64,000 nucleotides of DNA from Clostridiales bacterium (GTDB taxonomy: Bacteria > Bacillota > Clostridia > Christensenellales > UBA1242): NCBI GenBank assembly GCA_015069325.1, contig SVIV01000001.1, positions 232,052 through 296,051 on the forward strand, written 5' to 3'. The translations under genes and the position numbers were made by a program. Below, piece after piece: positions 1-10,287 of this stretch. Positions within the stretch are counted from its first letter, which is position 1. Each line of letters starts with the position of its first letter. The notes beneath the pieces are model-generated. The model was not told the origin of the DNA. It saw nothing but the letters and a program-made list of their open reading frames with translations, and made no database searches.

Positions 1-1
1 A

Positions 2-595
2 AGACTTCACGTTCAATTCTTGGGTGGTTATGAAGACAACACGCCTTGGACATTCGAAGGAATCAATGGTATTATGTCATTTGTAAATAAAGTATGGTCG
101 CTTCAAGATATGATTAAGGGAGAAGAAGTAAGCAGCGAACACGTTTCACTTCTTGCAAGAACAATTAAAAAGGTGGCGGAAGATTTAGAAGCGTTAAGGC
201 TTAATACAGCAATTGCTTCACTTATGTCATTCGTGAAAAAGGTGAAGGAAGATGGTTTTATTACTAAACAAGAATTAAGGCAATTCTTGATCTTACTCAA
301 TCCACTTGCACCTCACGTTTCAAGTGAAGTTTATGAAATTGTGTTTGGCGGGGACATTTTAAATGAATCTTGGCCTACGTATGATGAAAAAAATCTTGTT
401 GATGCTCAAGTTGAAATTGCAGTTCAGGTAAACAGCAAAATTGTAGCAAGAGTGCATATTAATACTGAAAGCAAACAAGATGAAATTCTTGCACAAGTAA
501 AAACAAACGAAAATGTTGCCAAGGCAATTGAAGGAAAAACAATTGTAAAGGAAATTTACGTTCCAGGAAGAATTGTAAACATTATTTGTAAGTAA
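2..595 (+). CDS. leuS: Leucyl-tRNA synthetase, C-terminal fragment (5' end outside window)
   Basis: Frame is open to the window edge (RLHVQFLGGYEDNTPWTFEGINGIMSFVNKVWSL...); anticodon-binding region and C-terminal LeuRS-like sequence (LLNPLAPHVSSEVYE...WPTYDE). Confidence 0.9.
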   Translation, partial: RLHVQFLGGYEDNTPWTFEGINGIMSFVNKVWSLQDMIKGEEVSSEHVSLLARTIKKVAEDLEALRLNTAIASLMSFVKKVKEDGFITKQELRQFLILLNPLAPHVSSEVYEIVFGGDILNESWPTYDEKNLVDAQVEIAVQVNSKIVARVHINTESKQDEILAQVKTNENVAKAIEGKTIVKEIYVPGRIVNIICK

Positions 596-606
596 AATAA
601 TAAACA

Positions 607-636
607 AAAACTCGCTAATTTTAGCGAGTTTTTTTA
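607..636 (+). terminator. Rho-independent terminator after leuS
   Basis: AAAACTCGCTAA-tttt-TTAGCGAGTTTTTTT hairpin plus T-tract. Confidence 0.8.
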
Positions 637-693
637 AATACATTAAGAAAAAAGATAACAAAAAAAAGACTGCCGTTTGGCAGCCCCTTTTTA

Positions 694-1842
694 TTATTCT
701 TCGTTATTGTCAGATTCTTCGAGTTCTCTTTTTTTGCGGAGTGCTTCTAAGAATTTTTCAAATTCTTTTTCATCATCAATCATATCGTCATCGCTTTCAT
801 CTGAGATGTCCACATTTTCTTCTTCGCTCGTTTCAGCACCAAGTCTTTCAAGTAAAGCTTCAAATTCTTTTTCTCTATCAGATTCTTCGTCTGAAATTTC
901 AGAATCTTCTGTTTTGTCATTTTCGTCATTCAATTCAGTTTCTTCTTGTGTAGAAATGATATCATCTTCAGGTAATGTAAGATTATCTTCTTCAGAGGCA
1001 ATTGTTTCTTCAATTTCTTCAAGTTCTGCTGTAGTTTCTTCAATTATGTCTTCAGATACATCATCGTTTTCAACAAATTCTTCAATAATTTCTTCTATTG
1101 GTAATTCAACATCTTCAATTGATTCAACATCGTCAAATTGTTCGCTTTCTTCAGCTTCGGTAATTTCTTCAGTTTCTTCTACTTTTGTAAGTTCTGCAAT
1201 TAAATTATCAATTTCATCTTCAATTTCATCTTCAGAAATTTCTTCAATGTTTTCATCTTCAAATTCAGTTGCGATTGATGCGCTTGCTTGAATTTCTTTT
1301 AAAAATTCTTCATCAATAGTCTCTTCTTCAACTTCATCATCTAATTCAGTAATTGCGCTTTCTAATTCTTCTTGTATAGATTCGATTCCTTCAACTTCTT
1401 CAATTTCATTTTCTTCATTGATTTCGTTGTGAGCAAGTAAAATAGCACCTAATGAATCAATGTTTTCTTGCGACTGTTCTGTTTCTTGTTCGATAACATC
1501 TTCGTTTATTTCGTCACATTCTGTTGTATTTTCAGGGTGTTTGTTGTGAAGTGCATTTGCAACAACCACAACCATTACCATTATTATTGCTGCAATCATT
1601 CCACTTACGCAGAAAGATGCAAATTCTTGATCGATGAAAGCAGGTGTAAAACTTAATGCTACAAATATCCAAGAAGCGATAGCAATGAACGGTGCAGTTA
1701 AAGCAAGAAATAATGTTTTTACAAAAGAATCAAATGTCTTTGCATATTTGTTTGCAAGAAGGGTAGTTGCAACAGATGCACAAGTAAATACAATTGCTAA
1801 AAAGAATGCAAAGATTTGTGAAGTAGTCATATAATTAAACAT
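694..1842 (-). CDS. Membrane protein with very long Glu/Asp-rich cytoplasmic tail
   Basis: GGAGG Shine-Dalgarno before ATG at 1842; several N-terminal hydrophobic segments then ~270 aa of acidic low-complexity sequence. Confidence 0.75.
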   Translation of the reverse strand: MFNYMTTSQIFAFFLAIVFTCASVATTLLANKYAKTFDSFVKTLFLALTAPFIAIASWIFVALSFTPAFIDQEFASFCVSGMIAAIIMVMVVVVANALHNKHPENTTECDEINEDVIEQETEQSQENIDSLGAILLAHNEINEENEIEEVEGIESIQEELESAITELDDEVEEETIDEEFLKEIQASASIATEFEDENIEEISEDEIEDEIDNLIAELTKVEETEEITEAEESEQFDDVESIEDVELPIEEIIEEFVENDDVSEDIIEETTAELEEIEETIASEEDNLTLPEDDIISTQEETELNDENDKTEDSEISDEESDREKEFEALLERLGAETSEEENVDISDESDDDMIDDEKEFEKFLEALRKKRELEESDNNEE

Positions 1843-1965
1843 ATAAACCTCCAATTTGTTGACCTTAGTCTAACATATAATTTATTGTTTGTCAATATTT
1901 GTTTTCTTTTTTTGTTGAAAAATGTTTTGATTTTTTTGTCTTTTAGGTTATACTAAGAATGTAGT

Positions 1966-2901
1966 ATGGATTTAGAAGTTGTAAGTAAAAACAAGAAACG
2001 AATCATAGCGATGGTTTTTCTTCTTTTAGGTATGTTGGCAATTGATGGGATTGCCTGTGTTTTTATGCTTAATTATAATACATTTTTACCATCAGCGCCA
2101 ATAATATTAGATGATGGTAAGTCGATTTTGATTACAACATCAATTAATGAAAATTATTTAGGTTATCGCTTTAGATTTATGTCAACAGATGAAGAAGACG
2201 TTTTGATTGAGTCAGCGGCAAACACACTTACTGATGCTCAGCTTGAAGAGAGTGGATTGATTCTTGGTAAAACCTATCGAGTATCCGTTTGCTATATGGG
2301 AGAAACTGAGGCTGCCGGCACTGGATACGGCGAAAGTGTGAGTTGGGTTTATTCTAAAGTTTTAGATAAACCTGAAATATCAATTGATGAGATAAATCAA
2401 GTTATCTCTTGGACGGAAGTAGAAAATGCAGATTATTATGTTGTGCATTATAAAAATGGCTCATCGTTTGTTAGTCAAAAATACTATTCATTAAGTTTTG
2501 ATTACAGCAGTTGGGTAGGTGGGGACAAGGAATTTTATGTTGTTGCACATTCTAATAACAGTGCATACAGGTGCAGCCAAGTTTCAGAAAAATTGAAATT
2601 TCAACACAAATATCGTATGCTTCAGGTTTCCAGTGCAACATTTAATTCTTCAAATTTCTATTTATCAGTTGTATTACAAGAACAAATATCATACATTGAA
2701 GTTGATATAAACGGCAAATCTTATGTTGTAAAATTACCTGAGTATAAATATAACTATACTTCTCATTTATATCAATATGAAGGCATCAATTTGAAGACAG
2801 TTTATAAAGAAGGTGCAACTATTAAAGTGAAACCATACCCATCAAATGACCATATGTCTTATAAAGGGGATTGGTTTACAGTTATAATTAATAATGATTA
2901 A
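1966..2901 (+). CDS. Membrane-anchored extracellular protein, possible fibronectin type III-like domain
   Basis: Single N-terminal TM (IIAMVFLLLGMLAIDGIACVFML); PEISIDEINQVISWTEVENADYYVVHYKNG resembles an FN3 strand pattern. Confidence 0.6.
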   Translation: MDLEVVSKNKKRIIAMVFLLLGMLAIDGIACVFMLNYNTFLPSAPIILDDGKSILITTSINENYLGYRFRFMSTDEEDVLIESAANTLTDAQLEESGLILGKTYRVSVCYMGETEAAGTGYGESVSWVYSKVLDKPEISIDEINQVISWTEVENADYYVVHYKNGSSFVSQKYYSLSFDYSSWVGGDKEFYVVAHSNNSAYRCSQVSEKLKFQHKYRMLQVSSATFNSSNFYLSVVLQEQISYIEVDINGKSYVVKLPEYKYNYTSHLYQYEGINLKTVYKEGATIKVKPYPSNDHMSYKGDWFTVIINND

Positions 2902-2942
2902 AAATAAATAAGATTAGACATACTAATCCAAAAGGAGAAAGT

Positions 2943-4364
2943 ATGTCTAATTTTTTGTTGCAAAGAGTTGAAGATATAAAGCAAGAGTTGTCAAATAGCA
3001 GCGATATGGGGAGTAGGATATTCAAAAAAGATGGTCAAACACTTGCTTTGTTATTTTTAAAAAGCATTATAAATCAAGAACTTTTGTCAAGTGCAGTTTA
3101 TTTTCCGTTGCAAACGTTTGAGAAAAAATTTACAATTGAAAATATAAATGAAACAATATTAAAATGTGCTGATGTTCAAGAAATTCAAGAAAGTGAAATT
3201 ATAAATGAAATATTAAATGGTAAGGTGATTATTCTTGCAGATTTTGATGAGAAAGTGCTTAGTTTGGATTTATATCAAGTGCCTGTAAGATTGCCTTCCG
3301 AACCGCCTACATCTCCCGTTCTGCAAGGGCCACGAGAAGGTTTTGTTGAAGATTATCAAACAAATATGACGTTGCTTAGAAGACGCATAAAATCTCCAGA
3401 TTTGGTATTTAAAACTATTGAAATAGGCTCTCTTTCCCAAACAAAAGTTACAATATGTTATATAAAAGGAATTGCAAGGCAAGATATTGTTGAAAAAGTG
3501 AAAGATAAACTTAAAAGAATTAAGATTGATGGAATTTTAGATTCCTACTATGTCCTTTCGTTTTTGGAAGAAAGACCAAATTCTTTGTTTAAACAAATAG
3601 GCAACAGCGAAAAGCCGGATATTGTTTCTGCGAAGATGCTTGAAGGCAAAGTTGCAATCATAGTAGATAATTCTCCCATCGTCCTTACTGTCCCATTTAT
3701 TTTTATCGAAGATTTGCAAAGTAGTAATGATTATTACACAAATCATCATTATTCGTCTTTTGTGAGAATAATAAGAGTTGTTGGCCTTTTGATTGCTATC
3801 ATTGCATCTGGTTTTTACATATCACTTCAATTATATCATTACAATATAATTCCGTTGAATTTTCTTATAACCATTGCTGATACAACACAAGGGCTTCCTT
3901 TTACGCCATTTTTAGAGATTTTGTTTATCTTTTTGTTGTTTCAAATTTTGTATGAAGTCAGTTTGCGTTTGCCTAGTTATTTGGGGCTTGCAACTTCAGT
4001 AGTCGGTGCTTTAATTTTAGGGGATACTGGTGTAAAAGCGGGGCTAATTTCTCCGCCTGCGGTTATTATTGTGGCACTTTCCAAAATAGCATTATATACA
4101 ATTCCCGAACAATCATCTCAAATTACAGTTTTACAATTCCTTTTCATTATAATAGGTGGTTCACTTGGCCTTGCAGGGATAATTGCAGGAATGGTTTATA
4201 TTGTCAACTATCTTAACACTATTGATAGTTATGGCACGCCATATTTAGCGCCATATAGTCCACGTATTCCACGTGATTTAAATGATGCAGTGTTTGCAAG
4301 TTCTCCTTCCCAGCAAAAGTATCGCCCCAAAACATTTAAAACACAAGACGAGGTGAGAAAATGA
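2943..4364 (+). CDS. gerKA: Spore germination receptor subunit A (GerA/GerKA family)
   Basis: GerA-family sequence incl. PSEPPTSPVLQGPREGFVEDYQTNMTLLRRRIKSPDL and C-terminal TM bundle; gerB and gerC homologs follow. Confidence 0.93.
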   Translation: MSNFLLQRVEDIKQELSNSSDMGSRIFKKDGQTLALLFLKSIINQELLSSAVYFPLQTFEKKFTIENINETILKCADVQEIQESEIINEILNGKVIILADFDEKVLSLDLYQVPVRLPSEPPTSPVLQGPREGFVEDYQTNMTLLRRRIKSPDLVFKTIEIGSLSQTKVTICYIKGIARQDIVEKVKDKLKRIKIDGILDSYYVLSFLEERPNSLFKQIGNSEKPDIVSAKMLEGKVAIIVDNSPIVLTVPFIFIEDLQSSNDYYTNHHYSSFVRIIRVVGLLIAIIASGFYISLQLYHYNIIPLNFLITIADTTQGLPFTPFLEILFIFLLFQILYEVSLRLPSYLGLATSVVGALILGDTGVKAGLISPPAVIIVALSKIALYTIPEQSSQITVLQFLFIIIGGSLGLAGIIAGMVYIVNYLNTIDSYGTPYLAPYSPRIPRDLNDAVFASSPSQQKYRPKTFKTQDEVRK

Positions 4365-5443
4365 GAGCAAAAATTTCTGTTCGGCAAACGGGGATATTAA
4401 TCGTTTTATGTTTGCTTTCAAACAAACTATTGTTGTTGCCATCATTAATGTTTGAATCTTCAGGCGTTGATAGTATTATTTCGCTTATCATCGCTTTTAG
4501 TGTCGAACTGGCTATAATTCCAATATTTATTCACCTGAAAACGAAATATCCGAATGTATCATTTTATGAAATTGTTCAATTGCACCTAGGGAAAATAGTT
4601 GTTAAAATCCTTTTTGTTGCCATTATGCTCTTTATGTTTTTAAAGGCAATATTAACTTTCGGTATAGTTTATGCTTATTTTAAGCAGGAAATATATCAGG
4701 AAGAATTTTTGTTTTTAATTTTAATCTGTATGCTTCCTGTGCTTACGCACGGTGTAATGTCCGGACTACGAGCAATTTCTCGCACAATGGAGTTTTTCTT
4801 TTATCTTTTAATTGCTGGCTTTTTAGTTTGTTTAGCAATGTCGCTGTTTACATCTATTACTGTTCCTGTGTTTTTTACAAATAGTATAGATTCCATATTT
4901 TCTTCAGCTTTTAAATATTTCATAGTTTTTGATGATTTTTTGTTGCTTTTTGTGATTATGGATAGGATTGATTTTAAAAAAGGGCAGGAGAAAAAAATAT
5001 ATTTGTATGTTTTTCTAGGAATAGGTTTGGTATTATCACTATTTATCTTTTTTTATTCAAAATATCCTGTTACTGCATTTATGCACGATAATGCTTTATC
5101 CGATTTGTTGGTTTTTTCAGTGCAGTTTAGTGCTATTGGCAGATTAAATATAATTGCAATGATAACAATTATGCTTATCACTCTTTTCCAAATGGAGATT
5201 TATTGTTATGGTTTTTGTCAAAGTTTTGAATACCTGTTTCCTAAATTAAATAAGAAATACGCAGTAACTGTGTTCGATTTATTCGTAATTGTTGTTTTTA
5301 ATTTGTATGTGGGAAGCCATACAGATATCGTTGATGGTGCAAGTGGGTGGTTTTCAATTTTTGCACTTGCTTTAGGCATCGCGCTTGCTGTGATATCAAT
5401 TTTGCTATGTTTGTTAAGGAGAAAAGATGAAAACAAAAATTAA
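4361..5443 (+). CDS. gerKB: Spore germination receptor subunit B (GerB family, APC-like permease)
   Basis: Multi-TM protein overlapping the gerA stop by 4 nt; GerAB-like N-terminus (ISVRQTGILIVLCLLSNKLLLLPSL). Confidence 0.88.
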   Translation: MRAKISVRQTGILIVLCLLSNKLLLLPSLMFESSGVDSIISLIIAFSVELAIIPIFIHLKTKYPNVSFYEIVQLHLGKIVVKILFVAIMLFMFLKAILTFGIVYAYFKQEIYQEEFLFLILICMLPVLTHGVMSGLRAISRTMEFFFYLLIAGFLVCLAMSLFTSITVPVFFTNSIDSIFSSAFKYFIVFDDFLLLFVIMDRIDFKKGQEKKIYLYVFLGIGLVLSLFIFFYSKYPVTAFMHDNALSDLLVFSVQFSAIGRLNIIAMITIMLITLFQMEIYCYGFCQSFEYLFPKLNKKYAVTVFDLFVIVVFNLYVGSHTDIVDGASGWFSIFALALGIALAVISILLCLLRRKDENKN

Positions 5444-6686
5444 TCGAATATTTAAAAATCCAATGCTTATAGTTTTATTGTTAGTTTTAATCTTGTTTAC
5501 CCCACAAGGATTATATTCGCCAGGTCAAAGTAGAGAGATTGCAGTGGTTGTCGCACTTGGGTTTGATTTTGCCCCAGAAGGATATGAAGTGTCGCTGCTT
5601 ACCTTTATCCCTAAAGCAAATCAAACCTTTAAAGAAGTAAATTCAGTTGTTTCTGGCAAGGGAGAGAATATATCGCAAGCATTATATAATGCACAAATCG
5701 CACTAGGCAAACGAGTAGGCCTTTCTCACGTGCAGACAACTGTTTTAAGTGAACAATTATTAAAGGAGAATGTTCCGTCAATTGTAGATTATCTTACAAG
5801 ACTTGCAGCCCTTTCATCAAGCACTGTTTTTATAGGAACAAATGGCTCTGCGAAGGAACTTTTGTCACTTTCATCGAAGCTTGAAGATGGAATAGGGCTT
5901 GATCTTGAACAAGTTATTGGTTTTAATTCAGTTCGTATTTTTTCGTCAGAGACTTCATTAGAAGAATTTTACAAGGGGTTTTATGGAAGAAGCCACTCTT
6001 CTTTAATAGGGTATTTGCCAGTGATTGAAGGCGAAGAAAACAAACAAGGGTCTATTATTGCAGAGGGAGCAACATCGGGTGGCGGCTCGATTTCGGACAG
6101 TGGAGTCGAAGGAGAAGGCGGAAATTCTGGTGGTAAAGAAAAAAGCAAATACATTCTCAATTCTGGGCAAGCAGTGCTTTTAAAAAATGGCGAAATGGTT
6201 GAATTATTGTCATTAGAACAAGTCAACAGTATTAATTTAATCAATAACAACACAAAAGGTCAGATTATAAGGATTGATGATGCAGAGATAGATGGTGAGA
6301 CGCATAATATAAGTTATCGAATAAGAGAAAAATCTGTTAAAATTGCTACAAAATTTGAAAATGGTTATCCTGTTTTGCAGGCAAACATTAATCTTGGAAT
6401 GGAACTTATGGAAATAAATGGACAGCATCAGGATTTAGTCGTTCGTAGTGAGTTTAGTAATCTAACGCCGGAAATTATATCCAAAATTGAGTATAAACTG
6501 AGAAAAGAATTTAAAGAAGTAGTTGATATTTTGCAGAAAAATAGCGCAGATGTTTTAGGCGTAGGAGATTTGTTTTTCAAGTATCGCAGAAAAGAGTATT
6601 TGTCATTTATCAAAAATTTAGAAAGTGAAGATGCGTTTATAAAAGATGTCCTTTTTCAACTTAAATTTAACATTGAGCCAAACTAA
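5427..6686 (+). CDS. Ger(x)C-family germination protein, without lipobox cysteine
   Basis: REIAVVVALGFDFAPEGYEVSLLTFIPKANQ and LSHVQTTVLSEQLLKENVPSIVDYLTR match the Ger(x)C pattern; third gene of the ger operon; no cysteine in the translation. Confidence 0.85.
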   Translation: MKTKINRIFKNPMLIVLLLVLILFTPQGLYSPGQSREIAVVVALGFDFAPEGYEVSLLTFIPKANQTFKEVNSVVSGKGENISQALYNAQIALGKRVGLSHVQTTVLSEQLLKENVPSIVDYLTRLAALSSSTVFIGTNGSAKELLSLSSKLEDGIGLDLEQVIGFNSVRIFSSETSLEEFYKGFYGRSHSSLIGYLPVIEGEENKQGSIIAEGATSGGGSISDSGVEGEGGNSGGKEKSKYILNSGQAVLLKNGEMVELLSLEQVNSINLINNNTKGQIIRIDDAEIDGETHNISYRIREKSVKIATKFENGYPVLQANINLGMELMEINGQHQDLVVRSEFSNLTPEIISKIEYKLRKEFKEVVDILQKNSADVLGVGDLFFKYRRKEYLSFIKNLESEDAFIKDVLFQLKFNIEPN

Positions 6687-6741
6687 AATTGTCGAATAAG
6701 AAAATAATCTTCATAAAATGTAAAAAAAAGTCCTTTAAAAG

Positions 6742-6770
6742 TTGTCAAGAGCAAAAAAATGTGATACAAT
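6742..6770 (+). promoter_or_regulatory. Sigma-A-like promoter for ftsH
   Basis: TTGTCA-17 bp-TACAAT. Confidence 0.55.
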
Positions 6771-6798
6771 ATCTTGTGAATATTTAAAGGAGGAATAA

Positions 6799-9036
6799 AT
6801 GGAAGAAAAACAGCAAAAACCAAAATTTAAAATTTCCTATATTTTAATGCTAATCCTTCTTCTTGCACTTGCCGTTATGGTGCTTTCTAATAATGGCTAT
6901 AAAGGGGAATTTTTAAGTGGCGGCGAAGTTGAAATTCAACAGTTGATTGATGGGACGCACACAGACAAAGAAGGGAAAAAGGAACAACTTGTTGAATATT
7001 ACTCAGATGGGGCAACTATTTATTTTTTAATAGAAAATTCTAAATATGCTACATCTTTTCCAGAATATAGTGATTATCATTATGTTTGCAGGACTGAAGA
7101 AGTTTTAAATAACATTCTTGATGCAATTGATGCACACAATTCTAAGGAAGGACAAACTATTTTCATTAAAGATGCAGGCATTGCTGTTGCAGGCACAAAT
7201 TGGTGGGATATCATTTATCCAGTGCTTTATATCGGATTTTCAGTCTTTATGGTGTTTATGATTTTCAGACTTCTGGGCTCTTCAAATAAAGGAGCTATGA
7301 ATTTTGGAAAATCAAAAGCAAGGGCATACACAACAAGTAAAGTTCGCTTCAACGATATTGCTGGCACTGAAGAAGAAAAAGAAGAACTTAAAGAAATTGT
7401 AGAATTTTTAAAAGCACCTAAAAAGTTTACTGACCTTGGTGCAAGAATTCCTAAAGGAGTTTTGCTTGTAGGACACCCAGGAACAGGTAAAACGTTACTT
7501 GCAAGGGCCGTTGCTGGTGAAGCAAATGTGCCATTTATATCAATAAGTGGTTCTGACTTTGTTGAAATGTTTGTTGGTGTGGGTGCATCAAGAGTGCGCG
7601 ATCTGTTTGATCAAGCAAAGAAAAATAAACCTTGTATTGTATTTATCGATGAAATCGATGCCGTTGGTCGTCAAAGGGGAGCGGGCTTAGGTGGCGGAAA
7701 CGACGAAAGAGAACAAACGTTAAATCAACTTCTTGTTGAAATGGATGGTTTTGAAGCAAACGAAGGAATTATTGTTCTTGCCGCAACAAATAGAAGTGAT
7801 GTTTTAGACCCAGCACTTATGAGACCGGGCAGATTTGACAGGCAAATTTATGTTAATATCCCAGACGTAAAGGGCAGAGAAGGAATTTTAAAAATTCACG
7901 CAAGAAATAAACCACTTGATGAAAGCGTTGATTTTGCTACACTTGCAAAAATTACAGTAGGATTTACAGGTGCAGATATCGAAAATATGCTAAACGAAGC
8001 AGCCATTTTAGCCGCTAGAGAAGGCAGACCTAAAATTACAATGACAGATATTACAGAAGGCATTAATAAAGTTACTATGGGGCCACAAAAGAAAAGTCGT
8101 TTAGTTACTGAAAAAGATAGAAAAATCACAGCTTATCACGAATCTGGGCACGCAATTTTAGCAGCAAAATTAAAACATTCTGACTCAGTGCAAGAAGTGT
8201 CAATTATCCCACGTGGAATGGCAGGTGGATACACTATGCAAAGACCAGAAAATGACAATTCTTATCGCAGTTACAATTACCTTATGGACGAAATTGCAGT
8301 TTGTATGGGTGGAAGAATTGCTGAACAAATCATATTTAAAGATATTACTACCGGCGCGTCAAGCGATATAAATCAAGCAACAAAGATTGCAAGAAAAATG
8401 GTTTACAACTATGGAATGAGCAAAAAATTAGGATTTTTAAGCTTAGACTCTGAAGGTATGGTGTTTATCGGAAGAGATTATCAAACTAAGAATGATTTTT
8501 CAGAAAAACTCGCAGCGGAAGCTGATGAAGAAGTGAGAAAAATTTTAAATTCAAATTATGAAAGAGCATTAAAATTACTTACAGAAAATGAAAATCTGCT
8601 TCACGAAATGGCAAACCTTCTTCTTGATCAAGAAACAATTAATAAAGAAGAAGTTGATATGCTTCTTGACGGAAAAGATGCAGAAGAAATAGCTGCTTAT
8701 ATGAAAGAAAGAGCAGAAAAACAAAGGGCTAAAGAAGCAGAAATCAAAAAGGCTCAAGAAAAAGAAAAAAGGAAACAACTTCTTGAACAAAAAGTTAAAG
8801 AAGGAGAAAAACTTGTTTTGGCAGGAATAATCACTCAAGAAGAGTTTGATGCAATTAAACAAAAGTATCAAGCAGAGCTCGAAGAAAAAGTAGCTATCGA
8901 AGAAAAGCAAGTAGAAATAAAACTTAATAGTGGTGTTTCATTAGACGAGAAAGAAGAAAAGCCAAAACAAACAAGAAAAAGAACAACAAAAAAAGAAACA
9001 ACAGAAGATGACGACAAGGGAGAAGACCAAAAATGA
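6799..9036 (+). CDS. ftsH: ATP-dependent zinc metalloprotease FtsH
   Basis: [18 protein letters not shown] Walker A, SRH region ([12 protein letters not shown]), HESGH zinc motif, two N-terminal TMs. Confidence 0.98.
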   Translation: MEEKQQKPKFKISYILMLILLLALAVMVLSNNGYKGEFLSGGEVEIQQLIDGTHTDKEGKKEQLVEYYSDGATIYFLIENSKYATSFPEYSDYHYVCRTEEVLNNILDAIDAHNSKEGQTIFIKDAGIAVAGTNWWDIIYPVLYIGFSVFMVFMIFRLLGSSNKGAMNFGKSKARAYTTSKVRFNDIAGTEEEKEELKEIVEFLKAPKKFTDLGARIPKGVLLVGHPGTGKTLLARAVAGEANVPFISISGSDFVEMFVGVGASRVRDLFDQAKKNKPCIVFIDEIDAVGRQRGAGLGGGNDEREQTLNQLLVEMDGFEANEGIIVLAATNRSDVLDPALMRPGRFDRQIYVNIPDVKGREGILKIHARNKPLDESVDFATLAKITVGFTGADIENMLNEAAILAAREGRPKITMTDITEGINKVTMGPQKKSRLVTEKDRKITAYHESGHAILAAKLKHSDSVQEVSIIPRGMAGGYTMQRPENDNSYRSYNYLMDEIAVCMGGRIAEQIIFKDITTGASSDINQATKIARKMVYNYGMSKKLGFLSLDSEGMVFIGRDYQTKNDFSEKLAAEADEEVRKILNSNYERALKLLTENENLLHEMANLLLDQETINKEEVDMLLDGKDAEEIAAYMKERAEKQRAKEAEIKKAQEKEKRKQLLEQKVKEGEKLVLAGIITQEEFDAIKQKYQAELEEKVAIEEKQVEIKLNSGVSLDEKEEKPKQTRKRTTKKETTEDDDKGEDQK

Positions 9037-9722
9037 CAGACACAGTAAAACACAGTGATAATGTAAATCACATTTTAGATAGCGTAAGCGATAAAATTAT
9101 TGCTAAGAGAAAATTAAAAAAGACAATAATATATTCAGTTATATTATCTGTTGTAGTAGTTTTATCTTCAGTGATAATTATGCTTGCAAGTATTAATGCA
9201 AATCTTCAACCAAACTTTTTGCAAGGTGCAGATGCCTATAGAGTTTATATCTCTAATGTAGAAAAAAGTTATATCGACGAAGACAGCAAAAACTATGAAA
9301 AATTCTTAGAAGAATACAATGGACAATTTTACACTTCAATCTTAGCAGGAATGTTTACAGGCAGATTATCTGCTTATGAAATTCAAGAAACAAACACTCA
9401 ATTTTACAGCAATAATGCAGAAAAGTCAGGTATGAGTTCTACTTTAAAATCAGAACTTGGAAGCAATTACATTAAACTTATTTTCAATCAAGAAAGAAAT
9501 GTGCTTAATAAGAATGGAAGCATATATTACAGCAAAGAATACACAAAAGACCAGTATGAATTAAAGTTTAAAGATTGCTACTTAAAACTTGATAGTGAAG
9601 ACACCGACACAATGACTTTTTATCTTGGCACACAGGATCCTGATTGGGGGAATAAGACTGTTATAACAAAAATTGTAGTTAAAGCAAGTTCATTCGGATT
9701 ATATGAATATTTTACTGCTTAA
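9033..9722 (+). CDS. Hypothetical single-TM protein, translationally coupled to ftsH
   Basis: ATGA overlap with the ftsH stop; one TM ([22 protein letters not shown]). Confidence 0.65.
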   Translation: MTDTVKHSDNVNHILDSVSDKIIAKRKLKKTIIYSVILSVVVVLSSVIIMLASINANLQPNFLQGADAYRVYISNVEKSYIDEDSKNYEKFLEEYNGQFYTSILAGMFTGRLSAYEIQETNTQFYSNNAEKSGMSSTLKSELGSNYIKLIFNQERNVLNKNGSIYYSKEYTKDQYELKFKDCYLKLDSEDTDTMTFYLGTQDPDWGNKTVITKIVVKASSFGLYEYFTA

Positions 9723-9723
9723 C

Positions 9724-9758
9724 AAAAAAAGTTCTACGTTTCGTAGGACTTTTTTTTG
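9724..9758 (+). terminator. Rho-independent terminator after the ftsH operon
   Basis: AAAAAAAGTTCTACG-ttt-CGTAGGACTTTTTTT. Confidence 0.8.
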
Positions 9759-9851
9759 TTGAAACTATTATTTTGTGGGGAAAATAAAAAAGTATTGACT
9801 TTACCCCCTATGATATAATGAATGCAGTTTGTTGAAATGTGAAGAAGGGGG

Positions 9852-10270
9852 ATGATGATGAGAAATAAAAAAGTTGTCAGTTTTTTAATTGTAATGTTTT
9901 TGTTGATGGTTCTTGTATTGCCAACAGCTTGTGCTTTTATGCCATATAGAAAGCCTTATTTTTCTGAAACTACAGATGTATATTTTGACATTGATGTTTA
10001 TAAGGTAGAAGTTTATGCAGATTTAAAAAATGCCACCTTGGTTATAAATGGGAAACCATACAAAGAGTTAAAAGTAAAAAGAAGACAAGAAAGGTCTCTT
10101 GTCAATTTAAGATCAAGGGCAAACTTCTTGTAATAAATTTAAAAGCAGGAGCATATTTCCCAGATGTATCAATTACGGTAGATGGCGAAGTGCCTAAGTT
10201 TAGAAAAATAAAACAACACTCTTTCTTAAAAGCAGCTGATAAGAGAGAAGAAAAAAATACTTCAAATTAA
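9852..10270 (+). pseudogene. Small secreted/membrane protein interrupted by a single frameshift
   Basis: Frame 0 ends at 10133, but the -1 frame continues from the A-rich stretch near 10074-10095 to 10270 (…VKKKTRKVSCQFKIKGKLLVINLKAGAYFPDVSITVDGEVPKFRKIKQHSFLKAADKREEKNTSN*). May be an assembly indel. Confidence 0.55.
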
Positions 10271-10287
10271 TTGAAGTATTTTTTTTA
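10255..10287. terminator. Bidirectional terminator between convergent genes
   Basis: AATACTTCAA-atta-TTGAAGTATT with A-rich and T-rich flanks. Confidence 0.75.

Noticed and set aside
677-1291. 204-aa Ser-rich plus-strand ORF
   Set aside because: Antisense of the Glu-rich gene on the minus strand; Ser richness is the mirror of GAA/GAT codons; no convincing start context.
8575-8910. Phe-rich minus-strand ORF within ftsH
   Set aside because: Antisense shadow of Lys/Glu-rich ftsH C-terminus.
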